Assembly (NCBI GenBank): GCA_020852175.1
Contig: JADZBH010000038.1
Location: 59,206-123,205, forward strand
Source of the DNA: Bryobacterales bacterium
GTDB lineage: Bacteria; Acidobacteriota; Terriglobia; Bryobacterales; Bryobacteraceae
DNA: 64,000 bases
Direction of reading: 5' to 3'
Below, in pieces: positions 23,976 to 33,203 of this stretch (positions are counted from its first letter, which is position 1; the number at the start of each line of letters is the position of its first letter). The translations under genes and the position numbers were made by a program. The notes beneath the pieces are model-generated. The model worked only from the letters and a program-made list of their open reading frames with translations. It was not told the DNA's origin and made no database searches.

Positions 23976-26306
23976 ATGAAGAATCCGCGTCAAGTGGCCG
24001 TCCTCGGAGCCGGCACCATGGGTTCGCGCATCGCGGCCCACTTCGCCAATGCGGGCATTCCCGCGCTGCTGCTCGATCTGCCGTCCCGGGAAGGTGCTGA
24101 CCGTAGCGCCGCGGCCCGCAAGGCCATCGAGACCGCGGCCAAGTCCAAGCCTGGCGCCATGTTCACCTCCGCCGTTCCGTCGCTGATTACGCCAGGCAAT
24201 TTCGACGATGATCTCGACGGGCTCGCCTCCTGCGATTGGGTGATCGAAGCGGTCACCGAGAATCTCGAGATCAAACGCGCGCTGTGGGCGCGAGTCCTCG
24301 ATCACGCCGCGCCTTCGGCGATTCTCTCCACCAATACCAGCGGCATCCCCCTGGCACGGATCGCGGAACACTTTCCCGCGGCGGCCCGTTCGCGGTTTCT
24401 CGGCACCCACTTCTTCAACCCGCCCCGCTACCTGCACCTGGTGGAGGTAATTCCCACGCCCGAAACGGCAACGGACCTTACCGCCTTCGTGTCGCGGTTC
24501 TGCGATGTGCGCCTGGGCAAAGGCGTCGTGGTCTGTAAGGATACGCCGAACTTCATCGCCAACCGAATCGGCAGTTTCTTTGGCGGCACCACGGCGAAAT
24601 ATACGTTGGAGGACGGCTTCCGCGTGGAAGAGGTGGACGCCCTGACCGGCTCGCTCATCGGACTGCCGAACTCGGCCAGCTTCCGTCTGCTGGATATCGT
24701 CGGTCTCGACGTGTGGGCCTTCGTCGGCGCGAATCTCCATGGCTTGACGCCGCACGATCCGTGGCGCGAGCGTTTTCTGCCTCCCCCGTTCCTGGAAGAG
24801 ATGATGCGGCGCGGCTGGCTTGGCGAGAAGTCCGGCCAGGGCTTCTACAGGCGCGTGGGCAAAGGTGAGGCAAGAACCATCGAGGCGATCGACCTTCGCA
24901 CGTTCGAGTACAAGCCGGCGGCCAAGGTGGCGTTGCCCTTGCTGGAGGAAGCGCGCGCCATCGGCGATCTTCCCGCGAGGCTGCGCACCCTGGTGTCGGC
25001 CGGCAGCCCGGCCGGCACGTTCCTGTGGAAGCTGCTCTCCGACCACATGCTGTATGCCGCCGAACGCGTACCCGAAATTTCGGACCGCATCGTCGAAATC
25101 GATCGCGCCATGCGCTGGGGCTACGCCCACACCTACGGTCCGTTCGAATTGTGGGACGCCCTGGGGTTTGAATCCACGGCACGCCGCATGGAAGCCGAAG
25201 GACGCACGCTTCCCGGCAGCGTCACGCACATGTTGTCCTCGGGCGCGCCGGGTTTCTACCGCGCCGCCGACGCCGCCGGCGCGCCGCGCACCGAGTACTT
25301 CGACCTCGGCGCCGCGAACTACCGCGAACTCGATCAGCGTCCGGGTATCACCGTATTGAAGGACTGGAAGCGGGCGCGAGGCGTGGCCGCCTCTAATCCC
25401 GGAGGCTCGCTGATCGACCTGGGCGACGGGGTCCTGTGCGTGGAGTTTCACTCCAAGCTGAACTCGATCGGCGAGGACACGGTTCAGATCCTGCATGCCG
25501 GGCTGGATGAGACGGCGCGCCATCATCGCGCGATGATCGTGGCCAATCAAGGCGGCGATTTTTGCGTGGGGGCCAACCTGATGCTCGTGCTCATGGCCGC
25601 GCAGAACCAGGAATGGGATGAGTTGGACCAGGCCGTGCGCCGGTTCCAGAACATCTGCATGGAGTTGAAACACGCGCCTTTCCCCGTGGTGTCGGCTCCC
25701 TTCGCGCGCACGTTGGGCGGCGGAACGGAGATTACGCTGCATACGGCGCGCGTGCAGGCATCGGCCGAGCTCTACATGGGGCTGGTGGAAGCGGGTGTCG
25801 GCGTGGTGCCCGCGGGCGGCGGATGCAAAGAGATGCTGCTGCGGCTGGGCGATGCGCGCCAGGCGTTCGAGTTGATCGGCATGGCCAAGGTGTCCACGTC
25901 GGCGGAGAACGCGAAAGAGTTGGGTTTACTGCGGAAGCACGATGCCGTTTCGATGAACCAGGAGAGGTTGATTGACGACGCCAAGCAACTGGCTCTGTCC
26001 CTGGCGCCCGGTTACCAGGCGCCCGGCCCGCAACCGGTCGCCGTGGGCGGCGGTGCGGCCTTCGCCCTGATGAAGTTGGGCGCCTGGCTGATGCACGAAG
26101 GCGGCTACATCACCGGCTACGACCTGGTGGTGGCCGAAAAACTCGCCTTCGTCTTGAGCGGCGGAAGGTTGACCGCGCCGCAGACGGTTTCCGAACAGTA
26201 TCTGCTCGATCTGGAACGCGAGGCCTTCCTGAGCCTGTGCGGAGACGCCCGCACGCAGGCGCGCATGCAGCACATGCTGAAAACCGGTAAGCCGTTGCGC
26301 AACTAA
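23976..26306 (+). CDS. fadN: 3-hydroxyacyl-CoA dehydrogenase/enoyl-CoA hydratase (FadN-like)
   Basis: A 776-residue two-domain beta-oxidation enzyme. The N-terminal dehydrogenase has a GxGxxG NAD motif (residues 11-16, VLGAGTMGSRIA), STNTSGIPLARIAE, GTHFFNPPRYLHLVE with the catalytic His, and DTPNFIANRIG. The C-terminal crotonase domain (from about 485) shows QGGDFCVGANLM, APFARTLGGGTEI and EAGVGVVPAGGGCKEM. The dehydrogenase-first order matches B. subtilis FadN, not FadB. fadA and fadE follow, so the operon is fadNAE. TACACT ends 18 nt before the ATG. Confidence 0.93.
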   Translation: MKNPRQVAVLGAGTMGSRIAAHFANAGIPALLLDLPSREGADRSAAARKAIETAAKSKPGAMFTSAVPSLITPGNFDDDLDGLASCDWVIEAVTENLEIKRALWARVLDHAAPSAILSTNTSGIPLARIAEHFPAAARSRFLGTHFFNPPRYLHLVEVIPTPETATDLTAFVSRFCDVRLGKGVVVCKDTPNFIANRIGSFFGGTTAKYTLEDGFRVEEVDALTGSLIGLPNSASFRLLDIVGLDVWAFVGANLHGLTPHDPWRERFLPPPFLEEMMRRGWLGEKSGQGFYRRVGKGEARTIEAIDLRTFEYKPAAKVALPLLEEARAIGDLPARLRTLVSAGSPAGTFLWKLLSDHMLYAAERVPEISDRIVEIDRAMRWGYAHTYGPFELWDALGFESTARRMEAEGRTLPGSVTHMLSSGAPGFYRAADAAGAPRTEYFDLGAANYRELDQRPGITVLKDWKRARGVAASNPGGSLIDLGDGVLCVEFHSKLNSIGEDTVQILHAGLDETARHHRAMIVANQGGDFCVGANLMLVLMAAQNQEWDELDQAVRRFQNICMELKHAPFPVVSAPFARTLGGGTEITLHTARVQASAELYMGLVEAGVGVVPAGGGCKEMLLRLGDARQAFELIGMAKVSTSAENAKELGLLRKHDAVSMNQERLIDDAKQLALSLAPGYQAPGPQPVAVGGGAAFALMKLGAWLMHEGGYITGYDLVVAEKLAFVLSGGRLTAPQTVSEQYLLDLEREAFLSLCGDARTQARMQHMLKTGKPLRN

Positions 26307-26318
26307 GAGGACACTTCC

Positions 26319-27494
26319 ATGCCAGAAGCATTCATCATCGACTGCCTCCGCACCCCTGTTGGCAAAGCTCCCCGCGGCACTCTGCGCCATACGCGCCCCG
26401 ACGACATGGCCGCCGCCGTGATTCGCTCGCTGCTGTCGCGATACCCGGCCGTCCCCGCCGACGAGATCGACGACGTCATCCTTGGCTGCGCCATGCCCGA
26501 AGGCGAACAGGGCATGAACATGGCGCGCGTGGCTGCGCTGCGCGCCGGACTGCCGGACCTGGTGCCTGGAATCACAATCAACCGTTTTTGTTCCAGCGGC
26601 CTGCAGGCCATCGCCATGGCCGCAGAGCGCATACGCTCCGGCATGGCGCAGATCATCCTCGCCGGCGGGGCCGAAACCATGAGCTTGCTGCCCATGACAG
26701 GACGCAATCTCGCGCCAAATCCCTGGATGGTGGACCACCGCCCCGAGATCTACATCAGCATGGGACTCACGGCGGAGAACGTGCAGCGCAAGTACGGCGT
26801 GACGCGGGAAGACGCCGACGCCTTCGCCTACCGCAGCCATCAATACGCATTGCGGGCGCAGGCGGAAGGCCGCTTCGATGAGGAACTCGTTCCGGTCGAG
26901 GTGAGCACGACGGCGGTGATCGATGGCAAGCCAGCCGCGGCGGCCACGATGTTCACGCGCGATGAAGGCCCGCGCGCCGACACGACCGTGGAAGCGCTGG
27001 GAAAGCTGCGCCCGGTGTTTCACGCGCAGGGTACGGTGACCGCGGGTAACAGTTCGCAGATGAGCGACGGCGCCGCGCTGGCGCTGGTCATGAGCGAGGC
27101 CAAGGCGCGCGAACTGGGATTGGCCGGGCGGGCCCGGTTCGTGAGCTTCGCCGTGGGCGGCGTGCCGCCGGAGATCATGGGCATCGGACCGGTGGTGGCG
27201 ATTCCGAAGGCGCTCGCGCTGGCCGGGTTGACGCTGGACGAGATCGGCACGATCGAGTTGAACGAAGCCTTCGCCGTGCAGGCTCTCGCCGTGATCCGCG
27301 CCGCTGGACTCGATCCCGGCAAGGTAAACCCCAATGGCGGCGCCATCGCGCTCGGCCATCCGCTTGGTTGCACGGGTGCGAAATTGTCGGCAACCCTCCT
27401 TCGTGAGATGGAACGGAACCGGCACCGCTTCGGCATGGTGACCATGTGCATTGGCGGCGGACAAGGAGCGGCGGGCATCTTCGAACGGTTGTGA
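26319..27494 (+). CDS. fadA: Acetyl-CoA acyltransferase (3-ketoacyl-CoA thiolase)
   Basis: A 391-residue thiolase that performs the last step of beta-oxidation. The nucleophilic Cys is C91 in NRFCSSGLQA, the Asn/His motif is ELNEAFAVQAL, and the second Cys and His are in GGAIALGHPLGCTGAK. Length and motifs are typical. It lies 12 nt after fadN and 21 nt before fadE, with the same strand and a shared role. Confidence 0.95.
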   Translation: MPEAFIIDCLRTPVGKAPRGTLRHTRPDDMAAAVIRSLLSRYPAVPADEIDDVILGCAMPEGEQGMNMARVAALRAGLPDLVPGITINRFCSSGLQAIAMAAERIRSGMAQIILAGGAETMSLLPMTGRNLAPNPWMVDHRPEIYISMGLTAENVQRKYGVTREDADAFAYRSHQYALRAQAEGRFDEELVPVEVSTTAVIDGKPAAAATMFTRDEGPRADTTVEALGKLRPVFHAQGTVTAGNSSQMSDGAALALVMSEAKARELGLAGRARFVSFAVGGVPPEIMGIGPVVAIPKALALAGLTLDEIGTIELNEAFAVQALAVIRAAGLDPGKVNPNGGAIALGHPLGCTGAKLSATLLREMERNRHRFGMVTMCIGGGQGAAGIFERL

Positions 27495-27502
27495 GGCTGT
27501 GC

Positions 27503-27508
27503 CACAAT
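27503..27508 (+). promoter_or_regulatory. Internal -10-like element before fadE
   Basis: TGC-CACAAT, ending 7 nt before ATG 27516, with no Shine-Dalgarno sequence. It could give a leaderless fadE transcript within the operon. Confidence 0.35.
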
Positions 27509-27515
27509 CTCACTG

Positions 27516-29282
27516 ATGGCCACAACACCCGCTTCCGCGCCCGCTCAGATTGGCGGCGGATTCCTGCTGGCGCCCACCGAGGCGGCGTCCGTCTTCACAC
27601 CCGAGGATTTCACGGACGAGCATCGCGAAATCGCCCGCGCGACCGAGGCGTTCTACACGAATGAAGTGGCGCCACACCTGGAAGCCATTCAGCATCAGGA
27701 GCCAGGCCTGGCGCAATCGATCCTGCGCAAGTCGGCCGGACTGGGGCTGACGGCCGTCATGATTCCCGAAGCCTATGGCGGCATGGAACTGGACCTTGTC
27801 AGCGCGCTGATCGTCACCGAACAGCTTGCGCGCGATGCATCCTACGCGGGATGGCATGGAGCGCACACCGGCATCGGCACGCTGCCGCTCGTGTTGTTCG
27901 GCACCGCGGAGCAGAAGCAGCGCTACCTGCCCAGGCTCGCCACGGCCGAGATGATCGCCGCGTATTGCCTGAGCGAGCCTCATGCCGGCTCGGACGCGAT
28001 GAACTTGAAAACGCGCGCCGATTTGAGCGCGGATGGCCGCCACTACATCCTGAACGGCCAGAAGATGTGGATCACCAACGGAGGCGGCGCGGACCTCTAC
28101 ACGGTGTTCGCCAAGGTGGGCGGCGAACAGTTCACGGCGTTCCTCGTGGAGCGCTCCTGGCCCGGCGTCACGCCCGGCGCCGAGGAAAAAAAGATGGGCA
28201 TCAAGGGTTCTTCCACCACGCCGGTCTACCTGGAAAACGTGCATGTACCGGTGGAAAATGTGTTGGGCGAGATCGGGCGCGGGCATCTGATCGCCTTCAA
28301 CATTCTCAACCTCGGACGCCTGAAGCTGGGGCCCGGCAACGTGGGCGGGTGCAAGAACATTCTCTCCGTCTCGCTGAAGTACGCCAAGCAGCGCACGGCC
28401 TTCGGCCAGCCCATCGGCGAGTTCGGCATGATCCGCCACAAGCTGGCCGAAATGGCGATTCGCACCTTCGCGGCGGAAACGATGGCCTATCGCGTCGCGG
28501 GGATGATCGAATCCAAGTTGAGCGGCTTCCACTGGAACCTGCCCGGCGCGGCCGGTCTGCATATGAAAGCCGCCGAGGAGTTCGCCGCCGAGTGCAGCTA
28601 TGTGAAGGTGTTCGCCAGCGAGGCGCTCGACTATGTGGCCGACGAAGGCGTGCAAATTCACGGCGGCTACGGCTACCATCAGGACTACCTTGTCGAGCGC
28701 GCCTACCGCGACGCGCGCATCAACCGCATCTTCGAGGGCACCAACGAGATCAACCGCATGTTGGCCACGGGCATGTTGATCAAGCGGGCGCGGAAGGGAC
28801 GGCTGGGGTTGGTGGAGGCCGTGAAGAAACTGCAAGCCGGACTGTTAAGCGGGGCCGCCACGCACGATCTGAGCGAGCCCGGACTGGTGGCCTCGGCCAA
28901 GCAGGCGGCCCTGTTCTGCCTGGGCGTGGCCTACGAAAGCTTCGGCGATCAACTCGACAAGCAGCAGGAGGTTCTGGCGTCGATCACCGATGTGTCGATG
29001 AACGTCTTCGCCATGGAGGGATGCGTTCTGCGCACGGCGAAGCTGCGCGCCTCGGGAAAGGGCGACCTGGCCGCGCTGTACACCTCGGTGTTCTGCCGCG
29101 AGGCGATGGAAACCATCGAATCCGCCGCGCGCAACGTGCTGGCCGCGGCTAGCACCGGCGATGCGCTGCGAACGAACCTGGCCATTCTGCGCCGCTTCAC
29201 GAAGTTCGAGCCCGTGAACGCGGTCGAGTTGCGCCGCGCCATCGCCGGACGGCTGCTGGATGCCAACCGCTATGTGGTCTAG
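27516..29282 (+). CDS. fadE: Acyl-CoA dehydrogenase (FadE-like)
   Basis: A 588-residue FAD enzyme for the first oxidation of acyl-CoA. The signatures AYCLSEPHAGSDA and LNGQKMWITNGG mark the FAD/acyl-CoA site, and the C-terminal dehydrogenase signature is QIHGGYGYHQDYLVERAYRDARINRIFEGTNEI, given here as QIHGGYGY and YRDARINRIFEGTNEINR. The catalytic Glu should be the E of FEGTNEI. A further 150-residue C-terminal extension matches the VLCAD/B. subtilis FadE type. Its 3' end overlaps the small P-loop kinase gene. Confidence 0.93.
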   Translation: MATTPASAPAQIGGGFLLAPTEAASVFTPEDFTDEHREIARATEAFYTNEVAPHLEAIQHQEPGLAQSILRKSAGLGLTAVMIPEAYGGMELDLVSALIVTEQLARDASYAGWHGAHTGIGTLPLVLFGTAEQKQRYLPRLATAEMIAAYCLSEPHAGSDAMNLKTRADLSADGRHYILNGQKMWITNGGGADLYTVFAKVGGEQFTAFLVERSWPGVTPGAEEKKMGIKGSSTTPVYLENVHVPVENVLGEIGRGHLIAFNILNLGRLKLGPGNVGGCKNILSVSLKYAKQRTAFGQPIGEFGMIRHKLAEMAIRTFAAETMAYRVAGMIESKLSGFHWNLPGAAGLHMKAAEEFAAECSYVKVFASEALDYVADEGVQIHGGYGYHQDYLVERAYRDARINRIFEGTNEINRMLATGMLIKRARKGRLGLVEAVKKLQAGLLSGAATHDLSEPGLVASAKQAALFCLGVAYESFGDQLDKQQEVLASITDVSMNVFAMEGCVLRTAKLRASGKGDLAALYTSVFCREAMETIESAARNVLAAASTGDALRTNLAILRRFTKFEPVNAVELRRAIAGRLLDANRYVV

Positions 29283-29730
29283 CCCTGAAGGGCCCCTGCT
29301 GCTGGTTCTGGTTGGTTTGCCCGCCTCGGGCAAGTCCACATGGCTTCGGACGAATGGGATTCCCGCCATCAGTTCGGACCATCTGCGCGCACTGCTGGCC
29401 GACGACGTTACCGATCAGTCCATCAACCGGCATGTGTTCCTGCACGTGCGGGCGCTGGCTCGAACGCGGCTGGGGTTGCGGCGGCCCGTGACCGCGATCG
29501 ATGCCACCAGCGTCGCGCTTCAGGGCCGCGCTGCTTACATCCGCATGGCCCGCGCACACGGTGCTCGCGTGGAGGCCGTCTTCTTCGACACGCCACTCGA
29601 TGAGTGCCTGCGGCGGAACCTACAGCGCGAGCGGCAGGTGCCTGAGGCGGCGATTCGCAAGATGGCGGCGGAACTGGTGCGCCCGTCAGCCGCCGAGGGA
29701 TTTGACGCTGTCCACATCGTTGCGCCATAA
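29272..29730 (+). CDS. Small P-loop kinase-like protein (AAA_33/zeta-type)
   Basis: About 152 residues with a Walker A motif GLPASGKST near residue 15 and a later motif RRNLQRERQVPEAAIRKM resembling the lid of polynucleotide kinase/zeta-type ATPases. It also has the SSDHLRALL strand after the P-loop. Substrate unknown; nucleotide or small-metabolite phosphorylation is a guess. I chose ATG 29272; ATG 29260 is also possible. The start overlaps fadE and the 3' end overlaps the MFS gene by 45 nt in the opposite direction. Confidence 0.7.
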   Translation: MWSSPEGPLLLVLVGLPASGKSTWLRTNGIPAISSDHLRALLADDVTDQSINRHVFLHVRALARTRLGLRRPVTAIDATSVALQGRAAYIRMARAHGARVEAVFFDTPLDECLRRNLQRERQVPEAAIRKMAAELVRPSAAEGFDAVHIVAP

Positions 29731-30963
29731 CGGCATGGCGAGGAAGGCCCACATCGCCGCCGGAACCAGACCCAAGATGCCTACGGCCAAGGCAATGGCC
29801 CGCGGCCCGGCGCCCGCGTCCGAGGCCAGACCGCCGACATGGGTACTGAAGGCGAGCATGATGACGAGCGCCGCGAAATCCGCAGAGAAGACGCGTCCGC
29901 GGAAGCGGTCCTCGGTCTGCAACTGCACCATCAAGGTCTGCACCACCCAGATGACGCTCAACCCGGCGTGCGCCAGAATGACGCTGGCCATCGCCGCCCA
30001 CAAGTTGGGCGAAGCGGCAAGAGCCACATAGCCGAGGGCGGAAGCCAGGAAGCCTCCCAAGATGGCGAAGCGGCGCCTTCCCGGCGCTTTGCCGATCCAA
30101 TTCATGACGGCGAACGGACCGGCGAGCGCGCCCACGCCGCGCGCGGCCATCAGCAGGCTCATCGAAAGCACGGCCGTGCCGGAGATGGGAAAGACACGTT
30201 CGCCAAACAGCGGTAGAAGGACGTGGTGCGCGCCCAGCAACCCCATGCCGGCCTTGGCGCACATGAGCGCCACCAGCTTGGCGTCGCGCAGGATGTATTG
30301 AAAGCCTTCGAGCATGGGATGGAAGTCGGCAAGATCGCGCGCGCGCAGCGGAGGCGCCGTTGCCAGGTGCGTTTCGGTACAGCGGATGCGCCACAGCAGC
30401 CATGCCGAGACGAGAAAAGAAAGCGAGTTCAGCGCCAGTACGCCGTCGCGTCCGAGCACCACCGAGAGCAGCCCGCCCAGCGCCGAGCCCACCGCCAGGT
30501 TGAACGACCAGGTGACCGATGCCAGCGTGTTGGCCGTGCTCAACTCCTGTTCGCCATTCACCAGGGAAGGAAGGATGGCGCTGCGGCCGGGCTCGAAGAA
30601 GGCCCACATCACGGTTTCCAGAAGCAGCAGGGGATAGATGAGATAGAACTCGCCGCCGCGGATGACATAGAGCATGGCGGCGATGATGGCGCACCGCGCG
30701 ATGTCGGTGAGGATCATCACCGTGCGCCGGCTGAGACGGTCGTTCACCACGCCGGCCAGCGGCGATACGAGCACCTGGGGCAACACTTGCAGCACGACGG
30801 CCGCGGCCACGGCGCTGGCTTTGCCCGTGCTCTGCAGCAGCATGTCATAGAGCACGACGGCATAGAGCCAGTCGCCAATCTCACTGACGATCTGCGCCAT
30901 CCATAACAGCCGGAAGTTCCGGTTGCCGCGGATCAGTTGCCAATAGCCTTCGCGCAAGCCCAT
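29686..30963 (-). CDS. MFS transporter
   Basis: A 425-residue, 12-segment transporter of the major facilitator superfamily (MFS_3-like, enterobactin exporter type). It begins with GNRNFRLLWMAQIVSEIGDWLYAVVLYDML, read as FRLLWMAQIVSEIGDW, the usual MFS_3 start, and the loop 2/3 motif GVVNDRLSRRTVMILTD. Substrate unknown; export is likely. It ends inside the convergent kinase gene. It starts 9 nt after the end of trpS on the same strand. Confidence 0.88.
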   Translation of the reverse strand: MGLREGYWQLIRGNRNFRLLWMAQIVSEIGDWLYAVVLYDMLLQSTGKASAVAAAVVLQVLPQVLVSPLAGVVNDRLSRRTVMILTDIARCAIIAAMLYVIRGGEFYLIYPLLLLETVMWAFFEPGRSAILPSLVNGEQELSTANTLASVTWSFNLAVGSALGGLLSVVLGRDGVLALNSLSFLVSAWLLWRIRCTETHLATAPPLRARDLADFHPMLEGFQYILRDAKLVALMCAKAGMGLLGAHHVLLPLFGERVFPISGTAVLSMSLLMAARGVGALAGPFAVMNWIGKAPGRRRFAILGGFLASALGYVALAASPNLWAAMASVILAHAGLSVIWVVQTLMVQLQTEDRFRGRVFSADFAALVIMLAFSTHVGGLASDAGAGPRAIALAVGILGLVPAAMWAFLAMPLWRNDVDSVKSLGG

Positions 30964-30972
30964 GGCCGGGGC

Positions 30973-31986
30973 CTAACGCGCTTCCGTGTACAGCCCCATG
31001 CGCTCCTTCACCAGGCGCACCGTGGCACGCGCGACGGGCTCCACGCGAGCTACACCCTCGGTCAGAATGCCGTCGAGGTAGGCCGGCTCGGCCATCACCT
31101 CCCGGTAACGCGCCTGAAAGGGCTCGATGTGTTCGATGGTCTTTTCGGCGACGCTTTTTTTCAGATCGCCATAGCGCATCCCGCTGAACCGCGCGCGCAT
31201 GGCTTCGCCGTCACACTCGTCAAATGCCTGATAGATGGCCAGCAGATTGGCCACGCCCGGTCCCATGGTGTCGAAATCAACAGCCGGATTCGAGTCCGTC
31301 GTGGCGCGCATGATTTTTTTCCGGATCACCGCCGGTTCGTCGAGCAGCGCCACGGCATGGCCCGCTCCGCTCGCCGACTTCGACATTTTCTTGTCCGGTT
31401 CGTCGAGTCCCATGATGCGCGCGCCCACGCTGGGGAGCTTGGTTTCCGGCATCACGAACGTGTCGCCGTATAGAGCGTTGAAGCGCTGGGCGATGTCGCG
31501 CGACAACTCCAGATGCTGCGCCTGATCGTCCCCCACCGGTACCACCTTGGCCTGATAGAGCAGAATATCGGCCGCCATCAGGACGGGATATTGCAGCAGG
31601 CCGTCGCCAATGCTGTCCTGCGAATCGCTGTTCTCGCGGATGGCCTCGCTCTTGGCCTTGAACTGCGTCATCCGGTAAAGCCAGCCGATGGGCGTGACGC
31701 AGGTGAGCATCCAGGCCAGCTCGGCGTGCGCGGCCACCTGCGATTGAACGATGATAGAGGAGAGCTTCGGGTCGATCCCGGCGGCCAGGAAAAGTCCGGC
31801 GATTTCGCGGTTCTTCGCGCTGAGCTGGGCCGGATCCTGGTAGATTGTTATTGCATGCAGGTCGACGATGCAGAAGATGCTTTCATAGCTGCTCTGCAGG
31901 CGCACGAAGTTCTTTAGGGCGCCCAGGTAATTGCCGATGTGCAGATTTCCGGTTGGTTGTACGCCGGAGAAGAGTCGTGATTTCAT
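30973..31986 (-). CDS. trpS: Tryptophan-tRNA ligase
   Basis: A 337-residue class I aminoacyl-tRNA synthetase. The HIGH-like signature is PTGNLHIGNYLGA at about 11-23 and the KMSKS loop is DKKMSKSASG in the second half. The tRNA(Trp)/Trp pocket motif LLQYPVLMAADILLYQA is intact. ATG 31986 fits the family N-terminus KSRLFSGVQPTG; a longer frame to 32430 is not coding. TACGAT and AGGAG lie upstream, with a leader of about 20 nt. Divergent from the RNA methyltransferase gene. Confidence 0.97.
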   Translation of the reverse strand: MKSRLFSGVQPTGNLHIGNYLGALKNFVRLQSSYESIFCIVDLHAITIYQDPAQLSAKNREIAGLFLAAGIDPKLSSIIVQSQVAAHAELAWMLTCVTPIGWLYRMTQFKAKSEAIRENSDSQDSIGDGLLQYPVLMAADILLYQAKVVPVGDDQAQHLELSRDIAQRFNALYGDTFVMPETKLPSVGARIMGLDEPDKKMSKSASGAGHAVALLDEPAVIRKKIMRATTDSNPAVDFDTMGPGVANLLAIYQAFDECDGEAMRARFSGMRYGDLKKSVAEKTIEHIEPFQARYREVMAEPAYLDGILTEGVARVEPVARATVRLVKERMGLYTEAR

Positions 31987-32007
31987 GCTGAAGAAAGGTG
32001 AACTCCT

Positions 32008-33195
32008 ATCGTAAACGAACTCCGCATTGAGAAATGGGTTTTCGGTGGAGATGGGCTGGCCAGAGGCCCCGAAGGGGTCGTGCTGGTGCCTTTCGCGCTG
32101 CCGGGAGAACTTGTACAGGTTGAACCCGTGGACGCCCGCCATCATGTGAAGCGCGGCCGCATCGCGAACGTGCTGGAGCCTTCGCCGGAGCGCATCGATC
32201 CGGCCTGCCCCTACTTCCAGCAGTGCGGCGGTTGCAGCTATCAGCACGCGAGCTACGCCTTCGAGGTGGGGCAGAAAGTGGAGGTGCTGCGCGAGGTGAT
32301 GGAGCGCGTGGGCAAGTTCGACGCACCTGCCGAAATTCCCGCCATCACCGGGCCCGATTGGGGCTACCGGAACCGCATCCAGGTTCACTTCGAGGAGGAC
32401 CGCATGGGGTTCCACGAGGTGAACTCGCATGCGATCGTCGACGTGGAGCGGTGTCCGATTTCCTCGCCCAGGCTAAACGAAGCCCTGGAGCATCTGCGCG
32501 GCCATTTGAAGGAGCGGCGCTGGCCCTGGTTCCTGAAAACGCTCGAACTGTTCACCAACGAGGAGCAGGTGCAGGTGAACGTGCTTGACGCCGGGGATAA
32601 GCGGCTGGCCCGGTCGTTTTTCGATTGGATCGGCCTGGACCTGCCCGGCGCAACCGAGCCATCGCTCGAGTACGGCGAGTTCCGCGTGAGCCACCGCAGC
32701 TTTTTCCAAACCAACCGCTTCCTGATCGATCAGCTTGTGGAAGCCGCGCTCGCTGGCGCCGCCGGTTCCCGCGCGTGGGATCTCTACTCGGGCGTGGGGC
32801 TTTTCTCGCTGGCACTGGCGCGGCGCGGTTTCGAGGTCACGGCCGTGGAAGCCAGCATGAGCGCGGTGGCCGACCTCGGGCACAACCTGGAGCGCGCCGG
32901 CGTGAACGCCGCCGTCTACAAGGCGTCGGCCGAGTTGTGGATGGAGGAACAAACGGAAGCACCGGATTTTGTTTTAGCCGATCCGCCGCGCGCGGGGCTG
33001 GGCAAGAACGGCGCCAGGGCCCTGGCGCGCCTGAAACCGAAACAATTGTGCATCGTTTCGTGCGATCCCTCGACACTGGCGCGCGACCTGGCCACGTTGC
33101 GCTCGGTGGGCTACGAGATCGAGAACATGGCCCTGATCGACATGTTCGCGCACACCAGCCATATCGAAACGGTGACCCATCTCCGCATCGAGTAG
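32008..33195 (+). CDS. RNA (uracil-5-)-methyltransferase, RlmD/TrmA family
   Basis: About 395 residues that would methylate uridine at C5 in rRNA. A TRAM domain comes first (LRIEKWVFGGDGLARGPEG and PFALPGELVQVE), then the [4Fe-4S] ligands C67-x5-C73-x2-C76 in CPYFQQCGGC and C149 in VERCP. The SAM motif is WDLYSGVGLFSLALA, and the nucleophilic Cys is in VSCDPSTLARDL. The conserved TRAM start has no ATG, GTG or TTG between the in-frame stop at 31999-32001 and GTG 32080. I place the start at ATC 32008, which has AAAGGTG with its last G 7 nt upstream. GTG 32080 would cut the first half of the TRAM domain. RlmD versus RumA-like paralogue is not settled. Confidence 0.85.
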   Translation: MVNELRIEKWVFGGDGLARGPEGVVLVPFALPGELVQVEPVDARHHVKRGRIANVLEPSPERIDPACPYFQQCGGCSYQHASYAFEVGQKVEVLREVMERVGKFDAPAEIPAITGPDWGYRNRIQVHFEEDRMGFHEVNSHAIVDVERCPISSPRLNEALEHLRGHLKERRWPWFLKTLELFTNEEQVQVNVLDAGDKRLARSFFDWIGLDLPGATEPSLEYGEFRVSHRSFFQTNRFLIDQLVEAALAGAAGSRAWDLYSGVGLFSLALARRGFEVTAVEASMSAVADLGHNLERAGVNAAVYKASAELWMEEQTEAPDFVLADPPRAGLGKNGARALARLKPKQLCIVSCDPSTLARDLATLRSVGYEIENMALIDMFAHTSHIETVTHLRIE

Positions 33196-33203
33196 CCGCC
33201 GTC

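Noticed and set aside
32080..32082. GTG 32080 as the RNA methyltransferase start
   Set aside because: It would remove conserved TRAM residues encoded in frame upstream. It stays a fallback if AUC initiation is excluded.
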